The notes under the pieces are model-generated. The model was not told the DNA's origin. It saw only the letters and a list, made by a program, of their open reading frames with translations, and did no database searches. Of a DNA stretch of 26,238 bases, positions 1 to 7,977 are shown piece after piece. Each line of letters begins with the position of its first letter. The first letter of the stretch is position 1. This DNA is from JAPLJQ01 sp037143735 (GTDB lineage Bacteria > Desulfobacterota > Syntrophia > Syntrophales > UBA2185), in contig JBAWYD010000021.1 in assembly GCA_037143735.1 (NCBI GenBank), positions 1 to 26,238 on the forward strand, read 5' to 3'. The translations under genes were made by a program, and so were the position numbers.

Positions 1-133
1 ACACCGCAATGGTCGGCGGATCGGAGGTGACCTGAATGGCCGTGTTGGCAATCTGCCCGTTCAACTGACCATCTTTCTTCGACGTAACCACATACAGACC
101 ATAACTCAACTTGAAAAATGCCGCTTTGTCCAT
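1..133 (-). CDS. Flavin reductase-like protein, N-terminal fragment (cut by left edge)
   Basis: The first 44 codons of a gene running off the left edge. The translation starts MDKAAFFKLSYGLYVVTS and continues with a GQIANTAIQVTSDPP stretch. This is the typical N-terminus of flavin reductase-like FMN-binding proteins found in anaerobes, where the domain is often fused to a C-terminal rubredoxin (high-molecular-weight rubredoxin, an NADH- or ferredoxin-linked oxygen-stress electron carrier). Only the start is visible, so a rubredoxin domain cannot be confirmed. An ATG two codons upstream (137-139) is possible, but the AGGAGA ribosome site is spaced correctly for the ATG at 131-133. The gene is last in the minus-strand run that begins at 3270, 14 nt after the preceding stop. 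Family call is from recognition of the conserved N-terminus. Confidence 0.7.
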   Translation of the reverse strand, partial: MDKAAFFKLSYGLYVVTSKKDGQLNGQIANTAIQVTSDPPTIAV

Positions 134-147
134 GTTCATCTCTCCTA

Positions 148-891
148 TTATTCTTTTATTTCCGGAGTGGCGTCCGGGTCAAAGGGGTTTGTCCGCATGG
201 CAAAAGAAAAGAGATACGGATAGTTCTCTTTCAAATGCTTCATATAGTCCAGCCATTCTGAAATCAGGAGGCTGTAGGCCCTCCTCATGTCATTGGCAAG
301 ATGCTTTTGATCTGGTTCGGATAATTGCACAAGATCCGCCCGGGATTCCAGCTCCTCGGTGAGGTGAAAAACGGCCATGAGAAGTTCCGTAAACGAATCG
401 TGCTCAAGAAGGTTCTGATTTTCCAGAAGGCGGAGGAGGAATTCCCGCTTTCCGACGAGCAATTGTTCTAACGCCGGGACGTTGCTTCTCGCAATGTCGA
501 TATCATGCCGGTATTCTTTCAGGCTTTTGCTCACGTCGAAAAACTGCCCGGGGGTCCACCGGTCGGTAACAACGAGACTCTGTCGTATCCTTTCCGATTG
601 AGGATCAAAGCTCGCGAAAATTTTCAGGAGATCCTTCCCCACTTCGCTGAAAAAAGAGCCGATGACCATGTTCAGTTTTTCAAGAAGGAGCCGCTTTTCC
701 CTGATGGCCAGCACCTCATGAATGATCATGGTCACCAAAAGCACCTCGATAAATACAAAAGCGATATCGCCGATAAGATATAGGAAGATGTGATGGGCAT
801 CCCTGAAAATGACATAGTGGATGATATAAAAAATAGCAGATAATGCCACTAATGATACGCCCAGAATAATCTGCCATTTGATATTTTTCAT
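148..891 (-). CDS. Uncharacterised two-TM membrane protein with helical cytoplasmic domain
   Basis: A 247-residue protein I do not recognise. Two hydrophobic segments are visible at about residues 7-29 (IILGVSLVALSAIFYIIHYV) and 36-60 (HIFLYLIGDIAFVFIEVLLV). They are followed by a roughly 180-residue soluble part rich in Leu, Glu, Lys and Arg, probably all helical, and without obvious metal or nucleotide motifs. The charged stretch after the second membrane segment (EVLAIREKRLLLEKLN) looks like a linker helix or short coiled coil, as in membrane-anchored signalling proteins. The start codon overlaps the stop of the yggS-like gene upstream in an ATGA arrangement, so translational coupling is likely. 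It sits between the PLP protein and the flavin reductase-like gene. No function should be assigned from sequence alone. Confidence 0.85.
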   Translation of the reverse strand: MKNIKWQIILGVSLVALSAIFYIIHYVIFRDAHHIFLYLIGDIAFVFIEVLLVTMIIHEVLAIREKRLLLEKLNMVIGSFFSEVGKDLLKIFASFDPQSERIRQSLVVTDRWTPGQFFDVSKSLKEYRHDIDIARSNVPALEQLLVGKREFLLRLLENQNLLEHDSFTELLMAVFHLTEELESRADLVQLSEPDQKHLANDMRRAYSLLISEWLDYMKHLKENYPYLFSFAMRTNPFDPDATPEIKE

Positions 892-1580
892 GTTCTCTCC
901 CCAAAGATGCTTCTGCCGACCCTCACGATGGTCGCCCCTTCCTCGACGGCAACTTCGAAATCTCCGGACATACCCATGGACAGCTCGACCATTTCCACCC
1001 CCGGAATTTGTTCCTCCATGGCCCTGTCTCTCAAAGCCCTCAGGGCCGCAAAATAGGGCCGCGCATCTTCATGATCGTCAAACCAGGGAGGCATGGTCAT
1101 GAGCCCCCGAATCGACAGATTTTCAAGAGGGGCGACTTCTTTGATGAGTTGCATGGCCTCCCGGTGATGGACGCCGCTTTTTGTTTTTTCGCCGCTTGTA
1201 TTGACTTCTATGAGGATGTTCATCCGGCATCCTGCCATGCCCGCCCTTCTGTCGAGTTCAGCGGCCAGATCCATCCGATCTACGGAATGGATCATATCAA
1301 AAAGCCGGACGGCATATTTCGCCTTGTTGCCCTGCAGGTAGCCGATCATGTGCCATTCAATCGGCCTTCCCATCTTTTCAATCTTTCTTTTCGCCTCCTG
1401 GACATAGCTTTCCCCGATGATATCCACCCCCGCGTTGATGGCCGCCATGATCCGGTCGTCATCGACCGTTTTGGTTACGGCCATGAGCCGGATGTCGGAG
1501 ACGTTTCGACTGGATCGGGAAGCCGCCTCGGCGATTCGATTCCTGATTCTCTCTATGTTGGTCCTGACAGTTGACTCCAT
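888..1580 (-). CDS. yggS: YggS/PLPBP-family pyridoxal phosphate homeostasis protein
   Basis: A 230-residue protein of the YggS (PLPBP) family: a single-domain, alanine racemase-like TIM barrel that binds PLP and buffers vitamin B6 and amino/keto-acid pools in the cytoplasm without known catalysis. Visible signatures are the PLP lysine in LMAVTKTVDD (K37), the GESYVQEAKRKIE segment (the usual form is GENYVQE), the WHMIGYLQGNKAKYA segment and the LSMGMSGDFEVAVEEGATIVRVG phosphate-binding end (positions about 200-223). Length matches the family. It starts 7 nt after the maf stop, with GAGGGG as a close ribosome site, and its stop overlaps the next gene by 4 nt. Co-transcription with maf and the GDP-mannose gene is expected from spacing. 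Confidence 0.93.
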   Translation of the reverse strand: MESTVRTNIERIRNRIAEAASRSSRNVSDIRLMAVTKTVDDDRIMAAINAGVDIIGESYVQEAKRKIEKMGRPIEWHMIGYLQGNKAKYAVRLFDMIHSVDRMDLAAELDRRAGMAGCRMNILIEVNTSGEKTKSGVHHREAMQLIKEVAPLENLSIRGLMTMPPWFDDHEDARPYFAALRALRDRAMEEQIPGVEMVELSMGMSGDFEVAVEEGATIVRVGRSIFGERT

Positions 1581-1587
1581 CGTCCCC

Positions 1588-2184
1588 TCATGAAAATCTC
1601 AAAGCCCCGATCCTTTTCAAAACATCCACCACCTCGCACAGGGGAAGCCCCATGACGTTTGTATAGGAACCGCGAATCTCCCGGATGAAAAAGGCTCCCA
1701 TCCCCTGTACCGCGTAACCTCCCGCCTTGTCGTAGGGTTCTTCCAGTGCAACGTACCACGCCATTTCGTCTTCCGGTATGCGCCTGAACCGGACGGAAGA
1801 ATCGACGGCCTCGCTGATGAGAATGTCCTCGCTTTTCTTAATGACGGTGAAACCCGTGAAGACGGTGTGGGTCTGGCCGCTCAGCTTTCCGAGCATCTCT
1901 TTCGCCTCATCCGATGTCCGGGGTTTGCCCAGGACCTCGCCGTTGATGGCAACGATGGTGTCCGCCCCCATCACCCAGGCGTCGGGATATTGAACAGAGG
2001 TTTTCCTCACCTTCTCAACTGAAAGCCTCAAGACATGCTCCTTCGGTGTTTCTCCATTCAGGAAGGACTCATCCACATTGCCCGGGATAATATCAAATTG
2101 AAGCCCCATAAGACTCAGAAGTTCAATCCGGCGGGGGGATGCGGATGCCAATATAAATTTTCCCGATACAGTGACATTGGCCAT
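1588..2184 (-). CDS. maf: Maf-family nucleoside triphosphate pyrophosphatase
   Basis: A 198-residue Maf/HAM1-fold house-cleaning enzyme that hydrolyses non-canonical or excess NTPs (in this family dTTP, UTP or modified pyrimidine nucleotides) to the monophosphate and pyrophosphate. The N-terminal FILASASPRRIELL signature spans about residues 10-23. The catalytic aspartate lies in WVMGADTIV (D75), followed by GEVLGKP. The C-terminal GGYAVQGMGAFFI and SYTNVMGLPL motifs are also present. Which nucleotide is preferred cannot be read reliably. The start follows an AAGGA site that overlaps the stop of the upstream guanylyltransferase gene (9-nt gap). All key motifs are intact and length is normal. 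Confidence 0.94.
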   Translation of the reverse strand: MANVTVSGKFILASASPRRIELLSLMGLQFDIIPGNVDESFLNGETPKEHVLRLSVEKVRKTSVQYPDAWVMGADTIVAINGEVLGKPRTSDEAKEMLGKLSGQTHTVFTGFTVIKKSEDILISEAVDSSVRFRRIPEDEMAWYVALEEPYDKAGGYAVQGMGAFFIREIRGSYTNVMGLPLCEVVDVLKRIGALRFS

Positions 2185-2193
2185 GATAATTCC

Positions 2194-3270
2194 TTACAGA
2201 AACTCCTTCATGTTTTTTTCTTCCAGGATCTCCACCACCTTTTTCACGTCCTGGGAGCAGCCTCTCCTGCAGACCAGAAGGGCGTCCCCGGTTTCCACGA
2301 CGATCAGATCCTCCACGCCGACCAGAGCGACGAGCTTCCCGGAGCTGTGAATCAGGGAGTTGGTGGTATTCAGGCCGACGAAAGTTCCCTTCACGTTTGC
2401 AGAATTGCCCTGTTCATCTTTGTCCGATATTTCCCAGAGGGCGTCCCAGCTTCCCACGTCCGACCAGCCGAAGTCTCCCGTGACGAGAAGGACGTTTTCG
2501 GCTTTTTCCATGACGCCGTAGTCAATGGAAACCGACCGGAGGTCTTTGTACACACGGCCGATGGTCTCCTGCTCCCTCTTCGTTCCCAGGGCACTTTTGA
2601 TCTCTGACAGCCCGTCGTAAAGATCGGGCAGCCATTTACGTATCGCCTCCAGAATCGCCCCGACCCGCCATATGAATATCCCGCTGTTCCAGAAAAAACG
2701 CCCCTTCTTCAGAAAAGCTTTTGCCTGTTTCAGGGCGGGCTTTTCCCGCACGGACGTCACTTTGTAAATATTTTCTCCTCTGATGGTTTCTTTCAGGGGA
2801 CCCTGCTCCAGATAGCCGTAACCCGTTTCCGGCCCTGTTGGCTTGATGCCGATGGTGACGAGACAGTCCCACTGCCGGGCCGTTTCGGCCGCAATGGACA
2901 GAATATGACGGAACCGCGCTGTTTCTGCGATCAGATGATCGGCAGGCAAAACAACCATGACCCCGTCAGGGGATTTTTGCTGGATATGCAGGGCGGCAAG
3001 GCCGATGCAGGGCGCGGTGTTTCTGCCCACGGGTTCGATCAGGATGTTCTGCCGGGGAATCCCCGGCAACTGCCTCATCAGCTCATCGGCGTGGCTGAGA
3101 CCCGTTACGACCAGGGTATTCTCCGGAGGAGCGAGGGGTTCAATCCTGTTTACGGTTTCCTGAATAATGGTCCCTTCTGATCCGATGTCCAGGAGATGCT
3201 TCGGCATCTTCTCTCTGCTTTTCGGCCAGAATCGGGTTCCTTTTCCACCGGCCATGATTACGACATACAT
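2194..3270 (-). CDS. manC: Mannose-1-phosphate guanylyltransferase (GDP-mannose synthesis)
   Basis: A 358-residue nucleotidyltransferase that joins mannose 1-phosphate and GTP to GDP-mannose, the donor for LPS, capsule or glycan mannose and for GDP-fucose. The start carries the GxGTRxWPxSR...PK signature (MAGGKGTRFWPKSREKMPKH). VREKP, FFWNSGIFIW, SIDYGVMEKA and GDFGWSDVGSWDALWE are the other family landmarks. It lacks the C-terminal cupin phosphomannose isomerase domain of bifunctional enzymes. The frame is open further upstream to 3381, but the ATG at 3268-3270 is chosen because it is preceded by AAAAAGGAG and begins exactly at the family N-terminus. The upstream extension is not homologous to the family and would run into an intergenic repeat. 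First gene of the minus-strand run. Confidence 0.93.
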   Translation of the reverse strand: MYVVIMAGGKGTRFWPKSREKMPKHLLDIGSEGTIIQETVNRIEPLAPPENTLVVTGLSHADELMRQLPGIPRQNILIEPVGRNTAPCIGLAALHIQQKSPDGVMVVLPADHLIAETARFRHILSIAAETARQWDCLVTIGIKPTGPETGYGYLEQGPLKETIRGENIYKVTSVREKPALKQAKAFLKKGRFFWNSGIFIWRVGAILEAIRKWLPDLYDGLSEIKSALGTKREQETIGRVYKDLRSVSIDYGVMEKAENVLLVTGDFGWSDVGSWDALWEISDKDEQGNSANVKGTFVGLNTTNSLIHSSGKLVALVGVEDLIVVETGDALLVCRRGCSQDVKKVVEILEEKNMKEFL

Positions 3271-3515
3271 GATTCGCTTTTCTCCTTTTTCATGCTTGGC
3301 TAAACTACCAAAAGGCCGTATGATTATCAACGCAAATCTTCTCCGGGATGGAGACTGTGTCATAATTGGGGAAAATGTCATTCCGAACGAATGCGAGAAA
3401 TCTTAACATGAAGGACGCTTCCCACATCAATTTTCCGGAATCTTTCAACACGGTTCTTGCGTTTTACGGGATGAACCGGTACATTGCCGGAAAATAGAAA
3501 ATCCGAGTTTTTCCC
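3271..3515. promoter_or_regulatory. Divergent intergenic region between manC and the RlmI-like gene
   Basis: 245 bp that must hold the promoters for both the minus-strand manC run and the plus-strand methyltransferase. No convincing -35/-10 pair was found on either strand. Besides the REP-like repeat it contains a nested inverted repeat just before the methyltransferase start. The outer arms are ATTTTCCGG (3430-3438) and CCGGAAAAT (3487-3495); the inner arms are CGGTTC (3451-3456) and GAACCG (3473-3478). There is no good Shine-Dalgarno sequence before the ATG at 3516. Confidence 0.4.
3377..3404. repeat. REP-like short intergenic repeat with small hairpin
   Basis: A 28-bp segment beginning GTCATTCCGAACGAATG and ending GCGAGAAATCTT. 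It contains a small stem CATTC/GAATG (3379-3383 and 3389-3393). From memory it resembles a common intergenic repeat type in bacterial genomes (CATTCCGA..GAA..GCGAG.AATCT). Only one copy was noticed here, so repeat status is an inference. Confidence 0.4.
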
Positions 3516-4703
3516 ATGAGATCGAAATATCCGAGAATATTCCTGAAACCGGGCCGGGAAGCGTCTCTCCTCCGGGAACATCCGTGGCTCTTTTCCGGCG
3601 CCGTATCGTCCGTCGAAGGACGTCCGGAACCTGGTGACGTGGTAGTTGCGGCAACGCATAAAAGGGAATCGCTTGCACTGGGATTCTACAATCCCCGTTG
3701 CGACATTGTCTTTCGATTGCTGACCACGAATATGGATGAAACCATCGACGAGGGCTTCTGGCTTCGGAAGATCCGGACGGCCATGGAGCTGAGAAGAAAG
3801 GTGATTCCGAAGGATACAAACGCGTATCGTCTCGTTAATGCTGAAGGCGATGGGATGCCCGGTCTGATCGTTGACCGGTATGATCGTTATCTGGTTTTTT
3901 CCATTGCCACGGCGGGGATGGAACAAAACCGGGGGGTAGTTCTGGACGGTCTGCTCCGCGAAATAAATCCTGAAGGGATCTATGAGCGCAGTGAAGGCCG
4001 GGCGAGACAGATTGAGGGACTTGAGGATCGCATCGGCTGCGTCCATGGAACGATTCCCGAGACGGCGGAAATCACGGAAAACGGCCTTCATTTCAGGGTG
4101 GACATGCTTACGGGGCAGAAGACGGGCTTTTTCCTCGATCAGAGACACAACCGGGAGATTGTGGAGAAATTCAGTAATCAGACGACGTGTCTCAATGCTT
4201 TCTCATATACGGGAGCATTTTCCGTTTATTGCACCAGGGGCGGTGCGAAACGCGTCATCTCCGTTGACTCTTCCGAATCCGCCAACGAGATGGCCCGATG
4301 GAATCTTCAGAAGAACGGCTTTTCAGCGGATCAATGCCCTGTTGTCCGGGCCGATGTTTTCACCTACCTCCGGGAGACGGACGGATGCTTCGATATCATG
4401 ATCCTCGATCCTCCCGCCTTTGCCAAAGCCAAAAAAGACGTTGCGAAAGCCGCAAGGGCCTATAAGGACGTCAATCTTCAGGCTGTCCGGCGCATCAGGG
4501 ACGGGGGCATCCTTGCTACCTTTTCCTGTTCCAATTACATCGACGAGGACCTTTTCGGAAAGATTGTCGCAGGCGCCGTGAGGGATGCGGGGAAGACGGC
4601 CCGCCTGCTTCAGACCCTCGGCCCCGGCCCGGATCACCCCACCAATCTGGCGCATCCGGAAGGGCGCTATCTCAAGGGGTTGCTGCTTCACATATCTACA
4701 TGA
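3516..4703 (+). CDS. Class I SAM-dependent rRNA methyltransferase (RlmI/RlmK-like) with N-terminal PUA domain
   Basis: A 395-residue protein matching the RlmI family, which methylates a cytosine at C5 in 23S rRNA. The N-terminal ~75 residues are a PUA-like RNA-binding domain (LKPGREASLLREHPWLFSGA). A central region carries YRLVNAEGDGMPGLIVDRYD, and the Rossmann methyltransferase domain starts at about residue 205 with TGQKTGFFLDQRHNR. SAM-site elements are LNAFSYTGAFSVY and VISVDSS. The catalytic region is LDPPAF (D298-P300) followed by TFSCSNY with the cysteine C338. Exact rRNA target is not decidable from sequence. It is transcribed alone, diverging from manC and converging on the ABC transporter genes. 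ATG at 3516 fits the family N-terminus although its ribosome site is weak. Confidence 0.9.
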   Translation: MRSKYPRIFLKPGREASLLREHPWLFSGAVSSVEGRPEPGDVVVAATHKRESLALGFYNPRCDIVFRLLTTNMDETIDEGFWLRKIRTAMELRRKVIPKDTNAYRLVNAEGDGMPGLIVDRYDRYLVFSIATAGMEQNRGVVLDGLLREINPEGIYERSEGRARQIEGLEDRIGCVHGTIPETAEITENGLHFRVDMLTGQKTGFFLDQRHNREIVEKFSNQTTCLNAFSYTGAFSVYCTRGGAKRVISVDSSESANEMARWNLQKNGFSADQCPVVRADVFTYLRETDGCFDIMILDPPAFAKAKKDVAKAARAYKDVNLQAVRRIRDGGILATFSCSNYIDEDLFGKIVAGAVRDAGKTARLLQTLGPGPDHPTNLAHPEGRYLKGLLLHIST

Positions 4704-4960
4704 TTTATTAATGATTTAAAGTGTCGACTCGTAACCGGCTCAGGAAGATTCGCATCAGCCGTATCGCACAGACCGAGAGCAACGCTGCCACAAGTACCAT
4801 ACCCCCCCCAATGCTTCTTTCATTGCAAGGACTTCTTATATTCCCAGGATCACTTTGAATTCCGCAAGAGATACTTTTGTCTATACAAGCGGTGATCCGG
4901 CTGCGACAAGGACGTCGGACAAAAAGGTGATGGGGAGAAGCGGCACCGGGCCCGGTGTTG
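4704..4960. other. Convergent intergenic region, no supported gene
   Basis: 257 bp between the stops of the RlmI-like gene and the ABC permease. It holds a perfect 14-bp palindrome CACCGGGCCCGGTG (4944-4957) immediately after the permease stop, which could act as a weak 3' hairpin but lacks a following T-run. A 7-bp inverted repeat GGATCAC (4847-4853)/GTGATCC (4892-4898) is also present. A minus-strand frame (5043-4708) overlaps the permease gene and has no family signature; I do not call it a gene. Confidence 0.5.
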
Positions 4961-5656
4961 TTATTTACGCCATGCGAGCCTTGTCTCCAGCCACCGGGAA
5001 AGGCTCGTGAAGGCAAAGCAGATGATGAAATAAACGACGGCAATGAACAGGAATATCTCTGTGGGATATATCATGGTCCGGTTGTTGACCTGTGTAGCCA
5101 CATGGGTCAGTTCTGAAACGCCGACGATGAACGCAAGAGAGGTATCCTTGATCATGGATACGAACTGATTCACGAATGACGGAATCATATTACGGAGGCC
5201 TTGGGGCAGGATGATAAAAAGCATGGCCTGCCAGTGGTGAAGGCCAGTGGAGAGGGCAGCTTCCGTCTGTCCCTTTGAAATGCCTTCAATGCCGGCCTGT
5301 ACAATCTGCGACATATAGGCGGAAGTAAACAGGGTTAAGGCCATGATCACGGTCCAGCTTTCCGGCGTCGGGCGGCCCATGAGTGCCGGTAATAAAAAAT
5401 ACATCCAGAAGATGACCATGAGCAGGGGCATCCCCCTTACCGCGTTGACGATTGCCAGGGTCGGGTATTTGATGAACCTGTTGAGGGAAACACACATGAG
5501 CCCCAGAATAAGTCCACCGAAGAAAGAAAAAACCAGGGACACCACGGCCAGATAGAACGTCAGCAGCACCCCTCCTATCGGGCCGCTGGGGTAACGACCG
5601 ATCATAAAATGGGCCATATTGTCCCATATCACCGTGAAATCAAATCCCGCATCCAT
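4961..5656 (-). CDS. Polar amino acid ABC transporter permease (GltK/HisM-like), second permease
   Basis: A 231-residue inner-membrane permease of the polar amino acid uptake (HAAT) family. About five membrane segments are visible, including one at residues 28-52 and a C-terminal one at 203-220. The EAA loop that docks on the ATPase reads GQTEAALSTGLHHWQAMLFI followed by LPQGLRNMIP. NAVRGMPLLMVIFWMYFLLP is the usual variant of the family's FRG(T/S)PLL motif. It starts 2 nt after the stop of the sister permease and is last in the run. Substrate is likely acidic or other polar amino acids, by similarity to glutamate/aspartate systems; this is not provable from the permease. Confidence 0.92.
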   Translation of the reverse strand: MDAGFDFTVIWDNMAHFMIGRYPSGPIGGVLLTFYLAVVSLVFSFFGGLILGLMCVSLNRFIKYPTLAIVNAVRGMPLLMVIFWMYFLLPALMGRPTPESWTVIMALTLFTSAYMSQIVQAGIEGISKGQTEAALSTGLHHWQAMLFIILPQGLRNMIPSFVNQFVSMIKDTSLAFIVGVSELTHVATQVNNRTMIYPTEIFLFIAVVYFIICFAFTSLSRWLETRLAWRK

Positions 5657-5658
5657 GC

Positions 5659-6366
5659 CTATCTAACCCCCATAGGGCTCAACACCTTTTTGCTGTAAAG
5701 GGTGACCAGTCCTGTGATGACGACGGAAATGGCAATGTAAACCAGGGTTGCCGCCGTAAACGCCTCGAATCCCCTAAACGTGTAACTTTCCACCTGGCGG
5801 GCCTGATAGGTGAGTTCGGCCACACCGATGGTCATGGCAAGGGAAGAATTTTTCGTCAGGTTGAGAAACTGATTGATCAGGGGTGGAATGGTAATCCGGA
5901 TCGCCTGAGGCAAAATGATATACTGCATCGACCGTAAATACGAAAATCCGGAACTTCGCGCGGCTTCCATCTGCTCCTTTGGTATGGAACGAACCCCGGA
6001 GCGAATATCCTCCGCAATAAAGGCGGACGTATAAATGGTTAAAGCAATAACCGCCGCGGTAAACTCAAAATCCCTGGCGTTGAGCCAGTCATTAACACCC
6101 TGGGGAAGGATCTTGTATGAACCGAAATACCAGAAGAATATCTGCACCAGCAGCGGGGTGTTTCGAAAGAATTCCAGGTAGGCGTGGGAGAACCAGAGAA
6201 TCGGTTTCATATTGCTCATACGCATGACGGCGACGAGCAACCCGATGACAAAAGAAAGGGCAATCGACACTGCAGACAGTTCGAGGGTGATCTTTACCCC
6301 GGAAACGAGCCACTCGAAATACTGGCCTGACGTGACGATTGCCCAATCAAATTTATAGCTGAACAC
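5659..6366 (-). CDS. Polar amino acid ABC transporter permease (GltJ-like), first permease
   Basis: A 235-residue permease of the same family as its downstream neighbour, with which it should form a heterodimeric channel. LEFFRNTPLLVQIFFWYFG is the canonical N-terminal motif. The EAA loop is EQMEAARSSGFSYLRSMQYI with LPQAIRITIPPLINQF after it. Hydrophobic segments fit five transmembrane helices. The start lies 6 nt downstream of the binding-protein stop and the stop is 2 nt from the next start, so the pair is almost certainly translated from one mRNA. The N-terminal FDWAIVTSGQYFEWLVSGVKITLELS resembles GltJ and related acidic amino acid permeases. Confidence 0.93.
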   Translation of the reverse strand: MFSYKFDWAIVTSGQYFEWLVSGVKITLELSAVSIALSFVIGLLVAVMRMSNMKPILWFSHAYLEFFRNTPLLVQIFFWYFGSYKILPQGVNDWLNARDFEFTAAVIALTIYTSAFIAEDIRSGVRSIPKEQMEAARSSGFSYLRSMQYIILPQAIRITIPPLINQFLNLTKNSSLAMTIGVAELTYQARQVESYTFRGFEAFTAATLVYIAISVVITGLVTLYSKKVLSPMGVR

Positions 6367-6372
6367 GGATGA

Positions 6373-7203
6373 TTACTGCTCCCATGAAAGTTTTTCCGAC
6401 GTAATCTTGAAATCACGCTTTAACGGCGCCGGTGATTTGGGACCAAACCATCTGTTAAATATGTTTTTTGCCTCGCCCTTCTTTTCCATTTCCAGAAGGG
6501 TGGCATTCACAAAATTCAGGAAATTTTTATCCCCTTTGCGGATTCCCAGACCGTAGGGCTCATCGGAGATCCGGATGCTCGGAATCTCATAATTTTTCTT
6601 ATCCGGCGCCTTTGCCAGGATGCCGGCGAGCATCGACTCGTCCGTTGTCACAGCAACAACTTTCCCCTGCTGCAAAGCCAGGAATGCCTGGGGATAATCG
6701 TCAAAAGAAAGAATTGTCGCCCTGGGCAGCGCCTTTTTTGCGTTCTGTTCCGAGGTTGAACCTTTGGCCGTTCCGATCTTTTTCCCTTCCAAGTCGGCCA
6801 GTTTTTTCACCATGCCTTTTCTCGTCAGAAATTTCTGGCCTGTAAAGAAGTATGTATAACTGAATTCAACCTGTTTGGCCCTGTCCGCGGTCTTTGTCAT
6901 CGTAGCGGCGGCGATATCGATATTTCCGGCGACCAACTGGGGCATCCGGGTTGCCGAGGTTACGGACTTCAGCTCCAGTTTCACACCCAGCTTTTTCGCG
7001 ATGGCTTTGCAGAAATCGACGTCATAGCCTACGATTTCACGGGTTTTTTCATCAATATAGCCAAACCCGGGTGTTGAATCCTTTACCCCCGCAACAAGGA
7101 TTCCTCTTTTCTTTACCTCGTCCAGGGTATCCCCTGCCAGAGCGACGCCACAGAAGCTGCTCAGAAATACTACGGTTAACAATAAAATGCCGATCCTTTT
7201 CAT
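6373..7203 (-). CDS. Periplasmic amino acid-binding protein of ABC transporter
   Basis: A 276-residue extracytoplasmic solute-binding protein (family 3). A signal peptide is clear: MKRIGILLLTVVFLSSFCGV with likely cleavage after ALA-G at about residue 23. The mature part begins DTLDEVKKRGILVAGVKDSTPGFGYID and has the family signature GYDVDFCKAIAKKLGVKLEL at about residues 59-78. It also shows the ligand-site segment GTAKGSTSEQNAKK and a C-terminal KGDKNFLNFVNATLLEMEKKGE helix region. A cysteine at 18 lies within the hydrophobic core but is not in a convincing lipobox, so a soluble periplasmic form is more likely. Similar proteins bind glutamate/aspartate, but ligand is inferred. Confidence 0.93.
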   Translation of the reverse strand: MKRIGILLLTVVFLSSFCGVALAGDTLDEVKKRGILVAGVKDSTPGFGYIDEKTREIVGYDVDFCKAIAKKLGVKLELKSVTSATRMPQLVAGNIDIAAATMTKTADRAKQVEFSYTYFFTGQKFLTRKGMVKKLADLEGKKIGTAKGSTSEQNAKKALPRATILSFDDYPQAFLALQQGKVVAVTTDESMLAGILAKAPDKKNYEIPSIRISDEPYGLGIRKGDKNFLNFVNATLLEMEKKGEAKNIFNRWFGPKSPAPLKRDFKITSEKLSWEQ

Positions 7204-7227
7204 TCTTATATCCTCCTTTCAAAAATG

Positions 7228-7977
7228 TTAATGCATCGGTGATAAAATCTCTTTCAAGAAGAGCTTCGTCCTTTCATGCCGGGGATTATTGAAAAACTCT
7301 TTCGGCGGGGCCTCTTCAAGGATAACGCCGAAATCAATGAAGGCCACCCGGTCCGCCACTTCACTGGCAAATCCCATTTCGTGTGTCACCACAATCAGAG
7401 TCATTCCTGTATGGGCAAGACCCTGCATCACCTCCAGAACCTCGCCGATCATTTCCGGATCGAGAGCTGATGTCGGTTCATCAAACAGCATAATTTTAGG
7501 TTTCATCGCCAAGGCACGGGCAATGGCGACTCTCTGTTGCTGTCCTCCGGAGAGTTGTGACGGATAATCATCTCTCTTTTCCGTCAACCCGACCCTCTCA
7601 AGAAGGACCATGGCCTGCTCCTCCGCTTCTTTCCTGGGAATGTTTCGTATCTTTACCGGGGCCAGTGTAATATTCTTCAGGACCGTAAGATGCGGATAGA
7701 GATTAAATTGCTGGAACACAAAGCCGATCTCCGCACGGAGTTTATTAAGATTCAATTTGGGGTCGGACAGATCCATGCCGTTAACAATCAGCTTTCCCTT
7801 ATCGATGGGTTCAAGTTTGTTGACGGTCCGTATCAGGGTGGATTTGCCTGAACCGGATGGGCCGCAGACGACCACGACTTCACCCTGCCTGACATGGAGA
7901 TTGACATCATTCAGGACATGTAATTTTTTGAACCACTTGTGGACTTCGTAAAACCTGATCATGACATTTTTTTCCAC
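7228..7977 (-). CDS. Polar amino acid ABC transporter ATP-binding protein (GlnQ/GltL-like)
   Basis: A 249-residue ATPase that powers the permease pair downstream. Walker A is GPSGSGKS at residues 39-46, the Q-loop lies in FVFQQFNLYPHLTVLKNIT, the signature is LSGGQQQRVAIARAL, Walker B with the D-loop is IMLFDEPTSALDPE and the switch histidine is in VVTHEMGF. Two starts are possible. The GTG at 7975-7977 is preceded by GAAGG about 5 nt away; the ATG at 7960-7962 gives MIRFYEVHKWF, the commoner family N-terminus, but has no clear ribosome site. GTG is taken here with moderate confidence. Gap to the upstream korC stop is 29 nt, which suggests a joint transcript with the Kor genes. Confidence 0.93.
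   Translation of the reverse strand: MEKNVMIRFYEVHKWFKKLHVLNDVNLHVRQGEVVVVCGPSGSGKSTLIRTVNKLEPIDKGKLIVNGMDLSDPKLNLNKLRAEIGFVFQQFNLYPHLTVLKNITLAPVKIRNIPRKEAEEQAMVLLERVGLTEKRDDYPSQLSGGQQQRVAIARALAMKPKIMLFDEPTSALDPEMIGEVLEVMQGLAHTGMTLIVVTHEMGFASEVADRVAFIDFGVILEEAPPKEFFNNPRHERTKLFLKEILSPMH

Noticed and set aside
3378..4148. A 256-codon minus-strand frame opposite the RlmI-like gene
   Set aside because: The plus-strand gene carries all methyltransferase motifs; the opposite frame has none.
4708..5043. A 111-codon minus-strand frame at the end of the ABC permease
   Set aside because: It overlaps the permease in another frame, and only its last 30 residues are hydrophobic; a G-run rather than a proper ribosome site precedes the internal ATG.
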